In this document: in pieces, positions 35,860-45,134 of the stretch
Position numbering within the stretch: the stretch's first letter is position 1
Layout: each line of letters begins with the position of its first letter
From: an uncultured Cohaesibacter sp.
GTDB lineage: Bacteria > Pseudomonadota > Alphaproteobacteria > Rhizobiales > Cohaesibacteraceae
NCBI RefSeq assembly: GCF_963676485.1
Contig: NZ_OY781114.1
Location: 2,451,001 to 2,515,000, forward strand
DNA: 64,000 nt
Direction: 5' to 3'
Notes under the pieces: model-generated
Databases searched by the model: none
Seen by the model: the letters and a program-made list of their open reading frames with translations, nothing else
What the model was told of the DNA's origin: nothing
Position numbers and translations under genes: made by a program

Positions 35860-37260
35860 TTATTCTCCTTCAGAGGGGATCGCCCCTTTGGCGGCAATGT
35901 CCCAGAACAGGCCTGTCATGCCTTGCAGGGCCTGTCGAGAGAGGGATTTGAGGATATGCTCGTTCGGGGCATGCTGGCAGCAAGCTGCATAGCTGTGCGG
36001 AATCCAGATGGTTGGCAAGCCCAGCACATCGGCAAAACAATCATTGGGCAGGGAGCCGCCAAGGTTTGGCAGGATATGCGGCTTGGTGCCGGTTGACGTT
36101 TCTAGCGAGCGGGCAGCAAAGCGGACCCATGGATGATCCGGATCAAGACGGGTGGCCGGGAAGGCATGGCGCTCGGCTTTGATGATCTCCACCTTGTCAA
36201 AGCCCTTTGCGTCCAGATGACGACGCAGGGCCGGAACGATATCCTCAGGATCGGTGCCAACGACAAAACGCAATTGGCAAGTGGCCTTGGCATAGCCGGA
36301 AATGGCGTTGACGGGGGCCTCTGGCACACCGGACTTCATGGCAAGCACTGCAAAGCTGTTCCAGCCAAGGACACGTTCCTGCGGTGTGAGGCTTTCTTCG
36401 CCCCAATTTTCGTCAATTGTGATGGCGCCGGTGTCGACCGGGGGCAGCGCCGAAATCACTTCACGAATGCGCGGGGTGAGGCTGGTCGGGCGCCATTCAG
36501 GGATTTGAATCTGGCCGCGTTCATCGGTGATGGAGGCAATGGCATGGGCCAGAATGATGGCCGGATCTGCAATGAGGCCGCCGAAGTTGCCCGAATGATT
36601 GGCTCCTTCGCGCAGATTCACCACCATGTCGAACATTTCACCACCGCGTGAGCCGGTGAAGATGGTTGGTGCGGTGGAGGAAAGGCGCGGGCCATCTGAT
36701 GCGATGAGCACATCGGCGGCGAGCCGCTCTTTATTCTGTTCGCAGAAGCTCTTGAGCCCGGGAGAGCCGCATTCCTCGGCCATTTCGATCAATATCTTGG
36801 CGTTGAAGCCCAGCTTGCCTTCGGCCTCGATGATGGCGGCCATGGACTTGATATTGATGAGATGCTGGCCCTTGTTGTCCGCCGCGCCGCGGCCATAGAG
36901 CCTGTCCCCTTCTTCCACCATATCAAAAGGGGAGAGCCCTTCACGCCACTGGGTCTCCTGCGCCCTGATGACATCGCCATGACCATAGGTCAGAACTGTC
37001 GGCAGGGCGGGATCTTCCATGCGTTCGGCAACCATGATCGGGGGAGCATCCTTTTCAGGATTGTCGAAGATCTGGCAGCTGAAGCCCAGTCCTTCCAGCA
37101 TTGGCTGCATTTCGCCTGTAAGATAGGCCAGAAGATAAGGCTTGCCGCGCGGGTCCTGACTTTCGGTCGGGTGGGAGACAAGGCGCTTGATGTCCGAGAG
37201 GAACGTGCCCTCATCAAAATAGCTGGCGCTGATGGCCAGAGCCTTATTGCGATCACTCAT
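35860..37260 (-). CDS. M20 family metallopeptidase/amidohydrolase
   Basis: Protein of 466 residues with the M20 dizinc signature: His and Asp in YGHGDV, Asp in GRGAADNKGQ and Glu-Glu in EMAEECGSPGL. The central dimerisation domain runs about 190-350. M20 enzymes include dipeptidases, deacetylases and carbamoylases. No signal peptide, so it works on an imported substrate. It is transcribed after the gamma-glutamyltransferase-like gene with a 96-base gap. The length and the SMAAIIEAEGKLGFN pattern fit the larger dipeptidase-type members. Confidence 0.88.
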   Translation of the reverse strand: MSDRNKALAISASYFDEGTFLSDIKRLVSHPTESQDPRGKPYLLAYLTGEMQPMLEGLGFSCQIFDNPEKDAPPIMVAERMEDPALPTVLTYGHGDVIRAQETQWREGLSPFDMVEEGDRLYGRGAADNKGQHLINIKSMAAIIEAEGKLGFNAKILIEMAEECGSPGLKSFCEQNKERLAADVLIASDGPRLSSTAPTIFTGSRGGEMFDMVVNLREGANHSGNFGGLIADPAIILAHAIASITDERGQIQIPEWRPTSLTPRIREVISALPPVDTGAITIDENWGEESLTPQERVLGWNSFAVLAMKSGVPEAPVNAISGYAKATCQLRFVVGTDPEDIVPALRRHLDAKGFDKVEIIKAERHAFPATRLDPDHPWVRFAARSLETSTGTKPHILPNLGGSLPNDCFADVLGLPTIWIPHSYAACCQHAPNEHILKSLSRQALQGMTGLFWDIAAKGAIPSEGE

Positions 37261-37356
37261 CTGTCTGCTTCTCTGTTCTTGTCATCATATTTCGGTTTCG
37301 GGCGGGGGCGGTCCGGATGCGGCATGCTCAGGGCAATCGCGCGCGCAGATGTCAGG

Positions 37357-38934
37357 TCAATCCCTGATTTCTGCAATGCCATCGCCCCAGGGCGAAAAGG
37401 TTTCTGTGGTGCCGGAATTGGTGTTTCCGTCACGCAATACTCCGGCAGGGCAGGCGAAGGCATAGGGGAAAGGCATGCGCTTTGCTGTTGCCAGAGGCCA
37501 GCGAGCTGACAGGGCGTCGGTGATCTCGTCAGAAAGGCGCTCGTCTGCAACTATCGTGTCGCCGCCAGATACGTCGATACGAGGGGCCTCTATGGCATCC
37601 TGCATTGACATGCCATAGTCAAGCAGGAATGACGAGATTTGCCCCACTGCCGGCATGATTTTGCGTCCACCCGAGGCGCCCAGTGCAAAACGCCGCGCGC
37701 CCTTCTCACCAATGACAGGACAGACATTCATCAGGCAGCGTTTGCCAGGGGCGAGGGAATTGGGTTTGCCCTGTTCGGGATCAAACCACATGATGCCGTT
37801 ATTCATCATCAGGCCGGTTGATGGGGACAGTGTGCGCGACCCGAAGATTGACAGCAGTGTCTGGGTCATGGCGACCATGTTGCCCTGCTTGTCGACAATG
37901 GAAAAATGGGTGGTACAGCCGGGAGCCTTGGCGCTTTCATGGTCCCCCATATTGGTGAGGCGATCCTCATAGGCCGCACGCATGGCTTCAGCCATGGCGG
38001 CAAAGCTTGTTCCGTCCGGCGCTGCTGATGGTGCGTAAGCGCTTTGCCAATTGGCCATGGCTTGGGCAAGGGTTGGCCCTGCGGTAAGGGTCGGGACAGC
38101 CCAGATGCTGGCACCATTATAAGGGATATGGAGCGGATCCTGCCATTCGGCACGATAGCTGGCCATGTCCTCAGCGGTGAGGAAACCGCCTTTCTCGGTC
38201 ACATCCTTGATGAGAGCGGCGCCAATATCGCCGGTATAGAAATCCTCAGCACCTGTTTCTGCCAGTCGCTCAAGGGTTGCTGCAAAGCGAGACTGATCAA
38301 GGCGGATGTCAGACAAGGCCGTCCAGCCGAAAATCTTTGGCCACTGGCCATCGTCAAGGAACAGCGCTGCGGCGTCCTTGTCCTTTGCCAGTTCTCTGGC
38401 TGACGATGCAATGATGAGGGCCGCGTACCAGTCCACATGCATGCCTGCTTTCGCGTGGGCAATGGCGGGCTGCAAAAGATCGCGCCATGGCAGCTTGCCA
38501 AAGCGGCGATGGGCTTCCGCCGCACCGGCAACCGTTCCGGGCACGGCGATGGAGGACGCGCCTGTGACATTGCGATCCTCAACTACGGCTTCCCAGGGAA
38601 AGAGATCCGATGCCTTGCCTGCTCCAGAGAGGGGATAGTGGGACACATCAAGGCTGGTTGAGGACCGCATGCCATAGTGTAGGGCATAGGGTTTGTTCTC
38701 GTTCGCTCGCCAGAGCATCATGGCACCGCCCCCCATGGGGCCGGACATCCATGGCTCCAGTACGCCGATGGCGAAACTGACGGCTACGGCTGCGTCCACT
38801 GCGTCGCCACCAGCGGCCAGAATCTCAGCTCCGGCTTCTGCGGCCAGAGCATGTTGGGCAGCAACAACGCCGCCACTTGTTGCGGTCACGCCCGGTTTGC
38901 GGGTGGTTTGCGAGCGAGAGAAATTGCCACTCAT
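37357..38934 (-). CDS. Gamma-glutamyltransferase-like Ntn hydrolase, no signal peptide
   Basis: Protein of 525 residues in the gamma-glutamyltransferase superfamily. Autoprocessing would occur before Thr341 in GCTTHFSIVDKQGN, giving a large subunit of about 37 kDa and a small subunit starting with the nucleophile. The small subunit has GIMWFDPEQGKPNSLAPGKR and ALGASGGRKI, which are family motifs. Two oddities: there is no signal peptide although classical enzymes are periplasmic, and the usual RE-x-AP substrate segment reads MRSSTSLD, so the substrate may not be a gamma-glutamyl compound. It overlaps the ABC ATPase gene by 4 bases, so it presumably acts on what that importer brings in. Confidence 0.87.
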   Translation of the reverse strand: MSGNFSRSQTTRKPGVTATSGGVVAAQHALAAEAGAEILAAGGDAVDAAVAVSFAIGVLEPWMSGPMGGGAMMLWRANENKPYALHYGMRSSTSLDVSHYPLSGAGKASDLFPWEAVVEDRNVTGASSIAVPGTVAGAAEAHRRFGKLPWRDLLQPAIAHAKAGMHVDWYAALIIASSARELAKDKDAAALFLDDGQWPKIFGWTALSDIRLDQSRFAATLERLAETGAEDFYTGDIGAALIKDVTEKGGFLTAEDMASYRAEWQDPLHIPYNGASIWAVPTLTAGPTLAQAMANWQSAYAPSAAPDGTSFAAMAEAMRAAYEDRLTNMGDHESAKAPGCTTHFSIVDKQGNMVAMTQTLLSIFGSRTLSPSTGLMMNNGIMWFDPEQGKPNSLAPGKRCLMNVCPVIGEKGARRFALGASGGRKIMPAVGQISSFLLDYGMSMQDAIEAPRIDVSGGDTIVADERLSDEITDALSARWPLATAKRMPFPYAFACPAGVLRDGNTNSGTTETFSPWGDGIAEIRD

Positions 38935-40616
38935 CTGACGGCTCCCATGGGCTGGGTCAGAGCCTGTTCGAGCAGGGCCGGATCAACGGGAGGCAGTTTG
39001 GAAATGTCCGGGACATTCCAGCTCTGACCGGGCTGGGCCGAGAGCAGTTTCTTGGTATAGTCGTGTTTGGGGTGTCCGAAGACCTCGTCGACATTGCCCC
39101 GCTCCACGATTTCTCCATTCTGCATGACCACGAGATTGTCGCAAATCTGGGCAGCGACGCGCAGGTCATGGGTGATGAAGAGCACCGTCAGGCCCATTTT
39201 ATCGCGGATCTCGTTGAGCAGCTTGAGCACTTCCTTCTGCACGGACACGTCAAGCGCCGAGACGGCTTCGTCGGCAATGAGCACTTCGGGCTCCACCATC
39301 AGCGCGCGGGCGATGCAGATGCGCTGGCGCTGGCCGCCGGAAAACTGGGAGGGATAGCGATAGAGCGCATCCTGTTCCAGCCGGACGATTTCCATCAGCT
39401 TCTTGGCGCGTTCCATGGCATGGGCGCGGTTTTCGCCAAAGTTGACTGGCCCTTCGACCAATTGGTCACCGATGGTGCGGCGTGGATTGAGCGAGCCATA
39501 TGGATCCTGAAAGACGATCTGGATGCTCTTGCGATAGGGATGCAGCAGCTTGGGCGTGAATTGGGCAATGTCGCTGCCATCGATGATGACCGAGCCGCTG
39601 TCCGGATCTTCAAGGCGAATGAGGCATTTGACGAGCGTGGATTTACCCGAACCGGATTCCCCGACGATACCCAGCGTTTCGCCGCGATGGACGATGAAGT
39701 TGATATCCTTGCAGGCATTCACCGTGCGGGACGGTTTGAACATGGTGCCCTTGGTGTGGAAGGTCTTGTTGAGGCCAAGGACTTCCATCACCTTGCGTTT
39801 ATCAGTCATATGGGCATTCGTGGCGCCGGTGCGGCGGGGCACGGCGTCAATTAGCTTGCGGGTATAGGGGTGTTTGGGGCGATTGAGCACTTCTTCCGCC
39901 GTGCCCTGTTCCACGATCAGACCCTGTTTCATGACGACGACCTTGTCGGCAATCTCTGCCACCACATCGAAATCATGGGTCACGAACATGATGCCGGCGG
40001 AATGCTTCTCGCGCAATTCCTTGAAAAGGTGAAGAATCTGGGCCTGTGTGGAGAGGTCGAGCGCGGTGGTTGGTTCATCGGCAATGAGCAGGGAAGGATC
40101 AAGCGCAAGGGCGATGGCGATGACGATACGCTGGCGCTGTCCGCCGGAAAGCTGATGCGGATAGGAGGAGTAGATGCGCTCCGGCTCGGGCAACTGCACT
40201 TCGTTCAGCAGCTTGATGGTCTTGGCCTTGCGCTCTGCTTTGGGCAGGCTTGTATGTTGCTCGAACACTTCCTCGATCTGGTCGCCCACGGTGTAGCACG
40301 GGTTGAGGGCGCTCATCGGCTCCTGGAAGATCATGGCCATGCGACTGCCGCGCAATTTGGCATGCGCTCTTGGGGAAAGCTTGAGCACATCCTGCCCTTC
40401 AAAGATGACTTCGCCAGAGGAAGGTTTGAGCGCTTTGGGGAGCAGGCCCATGGTGGTGAAAGAGGTGATGGATTTGCCCGAACCGGATTCACCCACGATG
40501 CAGACGATTTCCTTGGGGGCAATCTCAACTGTGAGCTTTTCGACCGCATGGGGGCGGTCGCCGCCTTCTGGCAGGTCGACGGTCAGATTCTTGATGGTGA
40601 GAATAGGGGCGGTCAT
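38931..40616 (-). CDS. Fused double ATPase of a peptide-type ABC importer (DppD-DppF fusion)
   Basis: 561 residues with two complete ABC ATPase domains. Each has a Walker A GESGSGKS (first at 42-49, second near 320-330), an SGGQRQRI signature and a Walker B LIADE. Each domain ends with the C-terminal extension of oligopeptide importers ([16 protein letters not shown]). This arrangement is that of GsiA/YejF, where one polypeptide replaces the usual pair. The stop overlaps the downstream GGT-like gene and the start overlaps the end of the DppC-like permease gene by a base, so the genes are tightly coupled. Confidence 0.94.
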   Translation of the reverse strand: MTAPILTIKNLTVDLPEGGDRPHAVEKLTVEIAPKEIVCIVGESGSGKSITSFTTMGLLPKALKPSSGEVIFEGQDVLKLSPRAHAKLRGSRMAMIFQEPMSALNPCYTVGDQIEEVFEQHTSLPKAERKAKTIKLLNEVQLPEPERIYSSYPHQLSGGQRQRIVIAIALALDPSLLIADEPTTALDLSTQAQILHLFKELREKHSAGIMFVTHDFDVVAEIADKVVVMKQGLIVEQGTAEEVLNRPKHPYTRKLIDAVPRRTGATNAHMTDKRKVMEVLGLNKTFHTKGTMFKPSRTVNACKDINFIVHRGETLGIVGESGSGKSTLVKCLIRLEDPDSGSVIIDGSDIAQFTPKLLHPYRKSIQIVFQDPYGSLNPRRTIGDQLVEGPVNFGENRAHAMERAKKLMEIVRLEQDALYRYPSQFSGGQRQRICIARALMVEPEVLIADEAVSALDVSVQKEVLKLLNEIRDKMGLTVLFITHDLRVAAQICDNLVVMQNGEIVERGNVDEVFGHPKHDYTKKLLSAQPGQSWNVPDISKLPPVDPALLEQALTQPMGAVR

Positions 40617-41551
40617 CAGTTGCGGCCCTCCGGTGCTGTGACGTCGCGGATGCCGTCGCCGAGCATGTTGATGGACAGGACGAGGAAGAACAGGGCGACG
40701 CCGGGAATGGTGATCAGCCAGCTTTCGAACAGCAGCATTTCCTTGCCTTCAGAAATCATCAGACCCCAGGACGGGGTTGGCGGCTGAACGCCAAGGCCAA
40801 GGAAGCTGAGGGCAGCTTCAAGAATGATGGCATGGGCCATTTCCAGCGTGAAAATGACAATCAGATGGTTCATCACATTCGGCAGGATATCTTTGAACAG
40901 CACCCGTGGCAGGGAGGCGCCCAGCACTTGGGCTGCGGCAACATATTCCAGCTTGCGCACCTGCATGGTGGCTGCGCGCATGACCACGGCGAAGCGATCC
41001 CAGAGCAACAGGCCCAGAACCGAGACCACCACATAGAGGGAGCCGCCAAACAGGGCCACAACAGCCAGCGCAACCAGAACCACTGGCATGGCGAGGCGCA
41101 CATTGATGAAGAAGGTGACGATCAGGTCGATCCGGCCGCCGAAATAGCCCGCCATGACGCCCATGAAGGTGCCGATACAGGCCGAGATGGTGGCGGCAAT
41201 GATGCCGATCAGCAGTGAGATGCGGGCACCATAGACAAGGCGCGCGAGATAGTCGCGGCCAAGGGCGTCCGTGCCGAGCGGATGCTCCCATGTGCCTCCA
41301 AGAAAGACGGGCGGCTTCATGCGGGTGAGTAGGCTCTGGCTGTAAGGGTCATGCCCGGCCAGCAGCGGCGCGAACACGGCGACAATCACGATGATTGTCA
41401 TGACGAACAGGCCGAACAGAAAGCCTTTGTGGCGCAGGGCCCGGTGCAGCATCTTGGCGCGGGGTGAGAGCTGGTGGACTGGCGTCTTCTGCTTTTTGGG
41501 AGCCGATGCCGGTTTTTTGGCCGCAGCCGAAGCGATGGATGTCTCTGACAT
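40616..41551 (-). CDS. Peptide-type ABC transporter permease (DppC-like)
   Basis: Membrane protein of 311 residues. It has an N-terminal cytoplasmic basic segment (about 1-40), a first hydrophobic segment near 48-70, and the binding-protein-dependent transport domain with five further membrane segments. The GTDALGRDYLARLVYGAR motif after the first loop marks the DppC/OppC class, and EAALSFLGLG is the coupling-loop region. It pairs with the DppB-like permease 18 bases upstream in the transcript. Confidence 0.93.
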   Translation of the reverse strand: MSETSIASAAAKKPASAPKKQKTPVHQLSPRAKMLHRALRHKGFLFGLFVMTIIVIVAVFAPLLAGHDPYSQSLLTRMKPPVFLGGTWEHPLGTDALGRDYLARLVYGARISLLIGIIAATISACIGTFMGVMAGYFGGRIDLIVTFFINVRLAMPVVLVALAVVALFGGSLYVVVSVLGLLLWDRFAVVMRAATMQVRKLEYVAAAQVLGASLPRVLFKDILPNVMNHLIVIFTLEMAHAIILEAALSFLGLGVQPPTPSWGLMISEGKEMLLFESWLITIPGVALFFLVLSINMLGDGIRDVTAPEGRN

Positions 41552-41569
41552 GATTTTCTCCGTTCCCTA

Positions 41570-42487
41570 TCAGGCGATGCGCAGGCGTGGATCCATCCAG
41601 GCGTTGAGGATATCGGCCAGGAAGGTGAAGAAGATGTAGAACATCGAGAAGATGAGGATGAGGGCCTGCATGGTTGGCAGGTCGTTTCGCGAAATGGATT
41701 CCCAAGCGAGGAAGCCTGCACCATGCAGTGCGAAAATGCTCTCCACCACAATGGAGCCACCAAGCATGAAGCCCATCTGTACGGCGGCAAGGCTGATCAC
41801 CGGAATGATGGCATTGCGCAAGGCGTGCTTGAACAAGATCTTGCGTCCATCCAGCCCCTTGGCGCGTGCGGTGCGGATATAGTCTGCGCTCAAAACTTCA
41901 AGCATGCCGGCGCGGGTGAGGCGCATGATGGCCGGTGTGGCGTAATAGCCCAGAACCACTGTGGGCAGGATAAAATGGGCCCAGCTTGTGGAGCCGGAGG
42001 CGGGCACAAGCCCCAGCTTGATGGAAAAGACCACGATCAGGATAAGGCCGAACCAGAAAGACGGGATGGCCTGACCGACAACCGAGATGAACAGGGCGGC
42101 GCGGTCGATGAGCGAGTTCGGTTTTATCGCGGCTGCCACTCCCATGGGGATCGCTAGTAAAAGCGCAAAGCTGATGCTGAGCAGCCCCAGAAGCATGGTG
42201 ACGCGCAGGCGGTCTACAATGAGGTCGGAAACAGGGAGATCAAAATACCAACTGTTGCCCAGATCGCCGGAAACAGCATTGCCCAGCCATTCGAAATATT
42301 GCACGACAATGGGGCGATCAAATCCGTAACGGTCATTGACCATCTGGATGTCTTCCATTGACGCGTTTTCCCCTGCGATTGCAATGGCGGGATCTCCGGC
42401 CATGAAGAGCAGGCTGAAGCTGATTGCGGATACGGTGAAGGCCACCAGTAAAGCAAGACCAAGCCGTTTCAGAATATAGATATACAT
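41570..42487 (-). CDS. Peptide-type ABC transporter permease (DppB-like)
   Basis: Membrane protein of 305 residues starting YILKRLGLALLVAFTVS, typical for DppB. The conserved VVQYFEWLGNAVSGDLG periplasmic segment and the EVLSADYIRTARAKGLDGRKILFKHALRN coupling loop (the EAA region; conserved parts ADYIRTARAKGL) are present. It forms the heterodimeric channel with the DppC-like protein. A GC-rich hairpin separates it from the binding-protein gene, which is likely made in larger amounts. Confidence 0.93.
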   Translation of the reverse strand: MYIYILKRLGLALLVAFTVSAISFSLLFMAGDPAIAIAGENASMEDIQMVNDRYGFDRPIVVQYFEWLGNAVSGDLGNSWYFDLPVSDLIVDRLRVTMLLGLLSISFALLLAIPMGVAAAIKPNSLIDRAALFISVVGQAIPSFWFGLILIVVFSIKLGLVPASGSTSWAHFILPTVVLGYYATPAIMRLTRAGMLEVLSADYIRTARAKGLDGRKILFKHALRNAIIPVISLAAVQMGFMLGGSIVVESIFALHGAGFLAWESISRNDLPTMQALILIFSMFYIFFTFLADILNAWMDPRLRIA

Positions 42488-42521
42488 TCCGACCTCGAAT
42501 TCTCATTATTTTTGGGGGGCA

Positions 42522-42544
42522 GGGGCCGGAGTGTGTCCGGCCCC
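42522..42544. other. Intercistronic GC hairpin after the binding-protein gene
   Basis: GGGGCCGG and CCGGCCCC are perfect 8-base arms with a 7-base loop, between the binding-protein stop and the DppB start. There is no T-run on the transcribed strand, so it looks like an mRNA-protecting stem that favours higher binding-protein levels rather than a terminator. Confidence 0.65.
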
Positions 42545-42553
42545 GATTGTTCG

Positions 42554-44065
42554 TTATTTCCAGCCGAAGGTGAAGAAGCGCACCAGTTCGTCAGGGGTCG
42601 CCTTGTAATCGAGTTCCTTGCTCATGGCGTAGTTCACATTGTAGGTGAACAACGGAACCCAGTAGGCTTCGTCGACAATCTTGGTCAGGGCCTTTTTGTA
42701 AAGGGCCTTGCGTGCTTCCTTGTCGGTGGTCTTGTCTGCTTCGGTCAGCCAAGCGATGATTTCCGGATCGCGGGCATCATCCCAATCGCCGCCAGTGAAG
42801 AATTCCGACGTGATGGCCGAAGCATCCGCGATGGAGTAGGAGCCCCAGGTCTGGAAGGAAATAGGCACTTCACCCTTGGCGCGCTTCTCGCGCAGGGCGG
42901 CATATTTGAGATAGCTGAAGTTTGTCTTGATGCCGACCTCATTGAGGAAGCCCATCATGGCTTCGGCATAGGGACGGTTGCGATAGGCGTAGAAGTCGGT
43001 GGTGAAGCCATCAGGATAACCGGCTTCTGCAAGCAGGGCTTTGGCTTTTTCCGGATCATAGTCATAGGTTGGCAGATCCTGGGCGCAGGCGAACTGCACC
43101 GGAGAACAGGCACTGTCGATGACCTGGGAGGAGCCTTTGACCAATGCCTTCACAATGGCATCACGGTCGATGGCATGATAAATGGCCTGACGGACTTTTT
43201 TCTTGGTCATCGGGCCGTCCGGATCATAGCGGCCGGCAGCGTCGATGGTGATGTAACCAACCCGGATGGCCGGAGCGTTGACGACGTCGAACTTGTCCAT
43301 CGCGTCGAGTTTTTCAGCCTGGTCAGCGGGGACGTTCCAGAGGAAATCCAGGGTGCCGTTGAAGAATTCGGCGATCTGGGTGTTCATGTCCGGAATGGTG
43401 CGGATGTCAACCTTTGACACCTTGGCCATGCCCTTAGGACCATTGAAATAGTCTTCGTTTCTCTCAAGCACGAAATGCTTGCCCGGCTCTAGCTCAGTTA
43501 CCTTGAAGGGGCCGGTGCCGACCGGATGAGCGGCCATGCCTTTGGGGCCAACCTTGGCGTAATACTCATTTGGATACATGGCGACAGGACCGGCGAGAAA
43601 TTCTTCAGCTGCCGGGAATGGCGCGTCGGCAATGATGCGAACCGTGTAATCATCAATCTTTTCGGCGTGGTCCATCCAGCTCACATTGGTCTGGCTTTTG
43701 ACGCCGTTTGCTTTGTCAGCCACGAAATTGACGGTGTAGACCACATCGTCTGCGTTGAATGGTTCGCCATTGTGAAAGGTGACACCTTTACGCAGTTTGA
43801 ATTCGATGGTGGTGTCGTTGACCCATTTCCAGGATTCAGCAAGGTTGCCCTTATAGTCTCCGGTGTCAGGATCGCGATAGAGAAGACCATCCCAAACCGA
43901 GTGGTTCAGAAGAAGTCCTTCGCGGGCCGTATTGAAAAAGACGTCGGCAGATTCGAGTTCTTTCAGAAATGCCATATTGACTGTGTCGGTTGCCTTGTCG
44001 GCATAGGACGTCGCCGAAAGCGCCAAGTAGACCGCACTACTCAATATAAGTTTGGATATCTTCAT
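42554..44065 (-). CDS. Periplasmic solute-binding protein of the peptide-type importer (DppA/OppA family)
   Basis: 503 residues from the ATG at 44065, chosen because it gives a clean signal peptide (MKISKLILSSAVYLALSATSYA, cut after YA) and an AGGGG Shine-Dalgarno lies just upstream; longer open frame upstream runs through the promoter. The family 5 binding-protein pattern is clear: LLNHSVWDGLLYRD, WKWVNDTTIEFKLRKGVTFHNGEPFNADDV, and ACSPVQFACAQDLPTYDYDPEKAKALLAEAGYP. Such proteins bind peptides, nickel, glutathione, opines or other amides. It is the first gene of an eleven-gene operon divergent from a GntR regulator. Confidence 0.92.
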   Translation of the reverse strand: MKISKLILSSAVYLALSATSYADKATDTVNMAFLKELESADVFFNTAREGLLLNHSVWDGLLYRDPDTGDYKGNLAESWKWVNDTTIEFKLRKGVTFHNGEPFNADDVVYTVNFVADKANGVKSQTNVSWMDHAEKIDDYTVRIIADAPFPAAEEFLAGPVAMYPNEYYAKVGPKGMAAHPVGTGPFKVTELEPGKHFVLERNEDYFNGPKGMAKVSKVDIRTIPDMNTQIAEFFNGTLDFLWNVPADQAEKLDAMDKFDVVNAPAIRVGYITIDAAGRYDPDGPMTKKKVRQAIYHAIDRDAIVKALVKGSSQVIDSACSPVQFACAQDLPTYDYDPEKAKALLAEAGYPDGFTTDFYAYRNRPYAEAMMGFLNEVGIKTNFSYLKYAALREKRAKGEVPISFQTWGSYSIADASAITSEFFTGGDWDDARDPEIIAWLTEADKTTDKEARKALYKKALTKIVDEAYWVPLFTYNVNYAMSKELDYKATPDELVRFFTFGWK

Positions 44066-44128
44066 ATTGGTTCCCCTGTTGAAGCTCGGGTTCATGCTTG
44101 GAAGGTTATTTGTATTGATTTTTATAAG

Positions 44129-44160
44129 ATTGTATATAATCTGTGTGAAATGTATACTGT
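44129..44160. promoter_or_regulatory. Paired candidate operator elements for the GntR regulator
   Basis: ATTGTATATAAT (44129-44140) and AATGTATACTGT (44149-44160) share TGTATA and start exactly 20 bases apart, two helical turns. They lie in the 112-base region between the divergent GntR gene and the ABC-importer operon. FCD-type GntR proteins often bind short TTGTATACAA-like palindromes, which both resemble; TATAAT inside the first could also be a -10. Confidence 0.5.
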
Positions 44161-44177
44161 CAAGCGATAAAGGTACC

Positions 44178-44855
44178 ATGACTAATAAATACAAAGCATC
44201 AGCGCTGATTTGCTCGGAAATTGAGCAGAAAATAGCCACGGGTGCCTACAAAGATGGCGAAAAACTCAACGAAGCGGCGCTTTCCGAGCAGTTCAATGTT
44301 TCCCGAACGCCGCTAAGAGAAGCCTTCCAGATTCTGGATGGCATCGGTCTTGTAGAGCTTATTCCCAATCGTGGCGCCTTCGTTCGAAGGCCTTCGATGA
44401 CCCGGCTTGTGGAGATGTTTGAATTCATGGCCGAGCTGGAATCCTGGTGTGTGAAACTCGCCACCCGTCGCCTGACCTCAGCCCAGCAGCTTTATCTCAA
44501 GCGCGCGGCAAGCGATTGCGCAAGGGCGCTGCAGGAAGGCAAGAATGATGATTATTATGAAGCAAACAACCGGCTTCATGGCATGATCTATCAGGCCTCT
44601 GGCAATGCGGTTCTGGAAGAAGAGACGCTGCGCATGCACCGGCGGTTACGGCCCTTTCGCCGCAAGCAGCTTGATGTGAGCGGACGGCTTGAGCAGTCCA
44701 TGCAGGAACATGATGATATTCTGGCTGCGATGGACGAAGGCGACGAAGAGAAAGCGGCTGATCTGATGCGCAAGCATATCTATACGCTTGGCAACACCTA
44801 TGATCAGTATCTTGCTGCGCTTGAAGAGGTGCCTGCCGATATCATGAGCCTGTAG
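44178..44855 (+). CDS. GntR family transcriptional regulator (FadR/FCD subfamily)
   Basis: 225 residues from the ATG at 44178, preceded by AAAGG. The winged helix-turn-helix covers about 10-75 (GEKLNEAALSEQFNVSRTPLREAFQIL, in pieces: LNEAALSEQF and SRTPLREA are the GntR signature). An FCD ligand domain follows, with RRLTSAQQLY, NNRLHGMIYQASGNAVLEE and MQEHDDILAAMDEGDEEKA. The metal-ligand Asp/His pattern of FCD domains (the N-x-x-L-H and Q-E-H segments) is visible. It is divergent from the peptide/D-amino-acid operon and so likely controls it; the ligand is probably an intermediate of that pathway. Confidence 0.92.
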   Translation: MTNKYKASALICSEIEQKIATGAYKDGEKLNEAALSEQFNVSRTPLREAFQILDGIGLVELIPNRGAFVRRPSMTRLVEMFEFMAELESWCVKLATRRLTSAQQLYLKRAASDCARALQEGKNDDYYEANNRLHGMIYQASGNAVLEEETLRMHRRLRPFRRKQLDVSGRLEQSMQEHDDILAAMDEGDEEKAADLMRKHIYTLGNTYDQYLAALEEVPADIMSL

Positions 44856-45044
44856 CTAGTCGGCAAGCAGAGCTATAGCCGGGGTGGGGCCTCCTTGTCC
44901 CATGATCAGGACATTGACCCCGTCAAGAATAGAATAGACTGGCTTGCCGGTGGCGTTGGCTATGCCCTGCTGATAGGGAGGCAAACTGCCGCATTCGAGC
45001 AGAAAAGATGGGCTATCGGGATATCCGGCCATCATCTCCTGCGC
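44856..45044 (-). pseudogene. 3' remnant of an Asp/Glu racemase-family gene
   Basis: An open stretch of about 62 codons ends at a TAG at 44856-44858 and reads AQEMMAGYPDSPSFLLECGS, then LPPYQQGIANATGKPVY and ILDGVNVLIMG. The pattern leucine-glutamate-cysteine, then x-PPY, then ATG-x-PV is the C-terminal catalytic-Cys region of the aspartate/glutamate racemase family. No start codon or N-terminal half is present; the frame runs upstream into the stop of the amidohydrolase gene at 45135 with non-family residues between. It is therefore a decayed 3' end left by deletion. Identification rests on motif memory, not on alignment. Confidence 0.55.
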
Positions 45045-45134
45045 CTTGCAGTCTATTGATTGTGTGCCAGGAGCTTGGGGGGAAGCCTCACATAATTGAT
45101 GGGCCGAAGGAAAGGGCTGAAAGCAGGGCCTCGA

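Noticed and set aside
42512-43417. Plus-strand open frame of 301 codons
   Set aside because: Antisense to the binding-protein gene, which has a signal peptide and family motifs.
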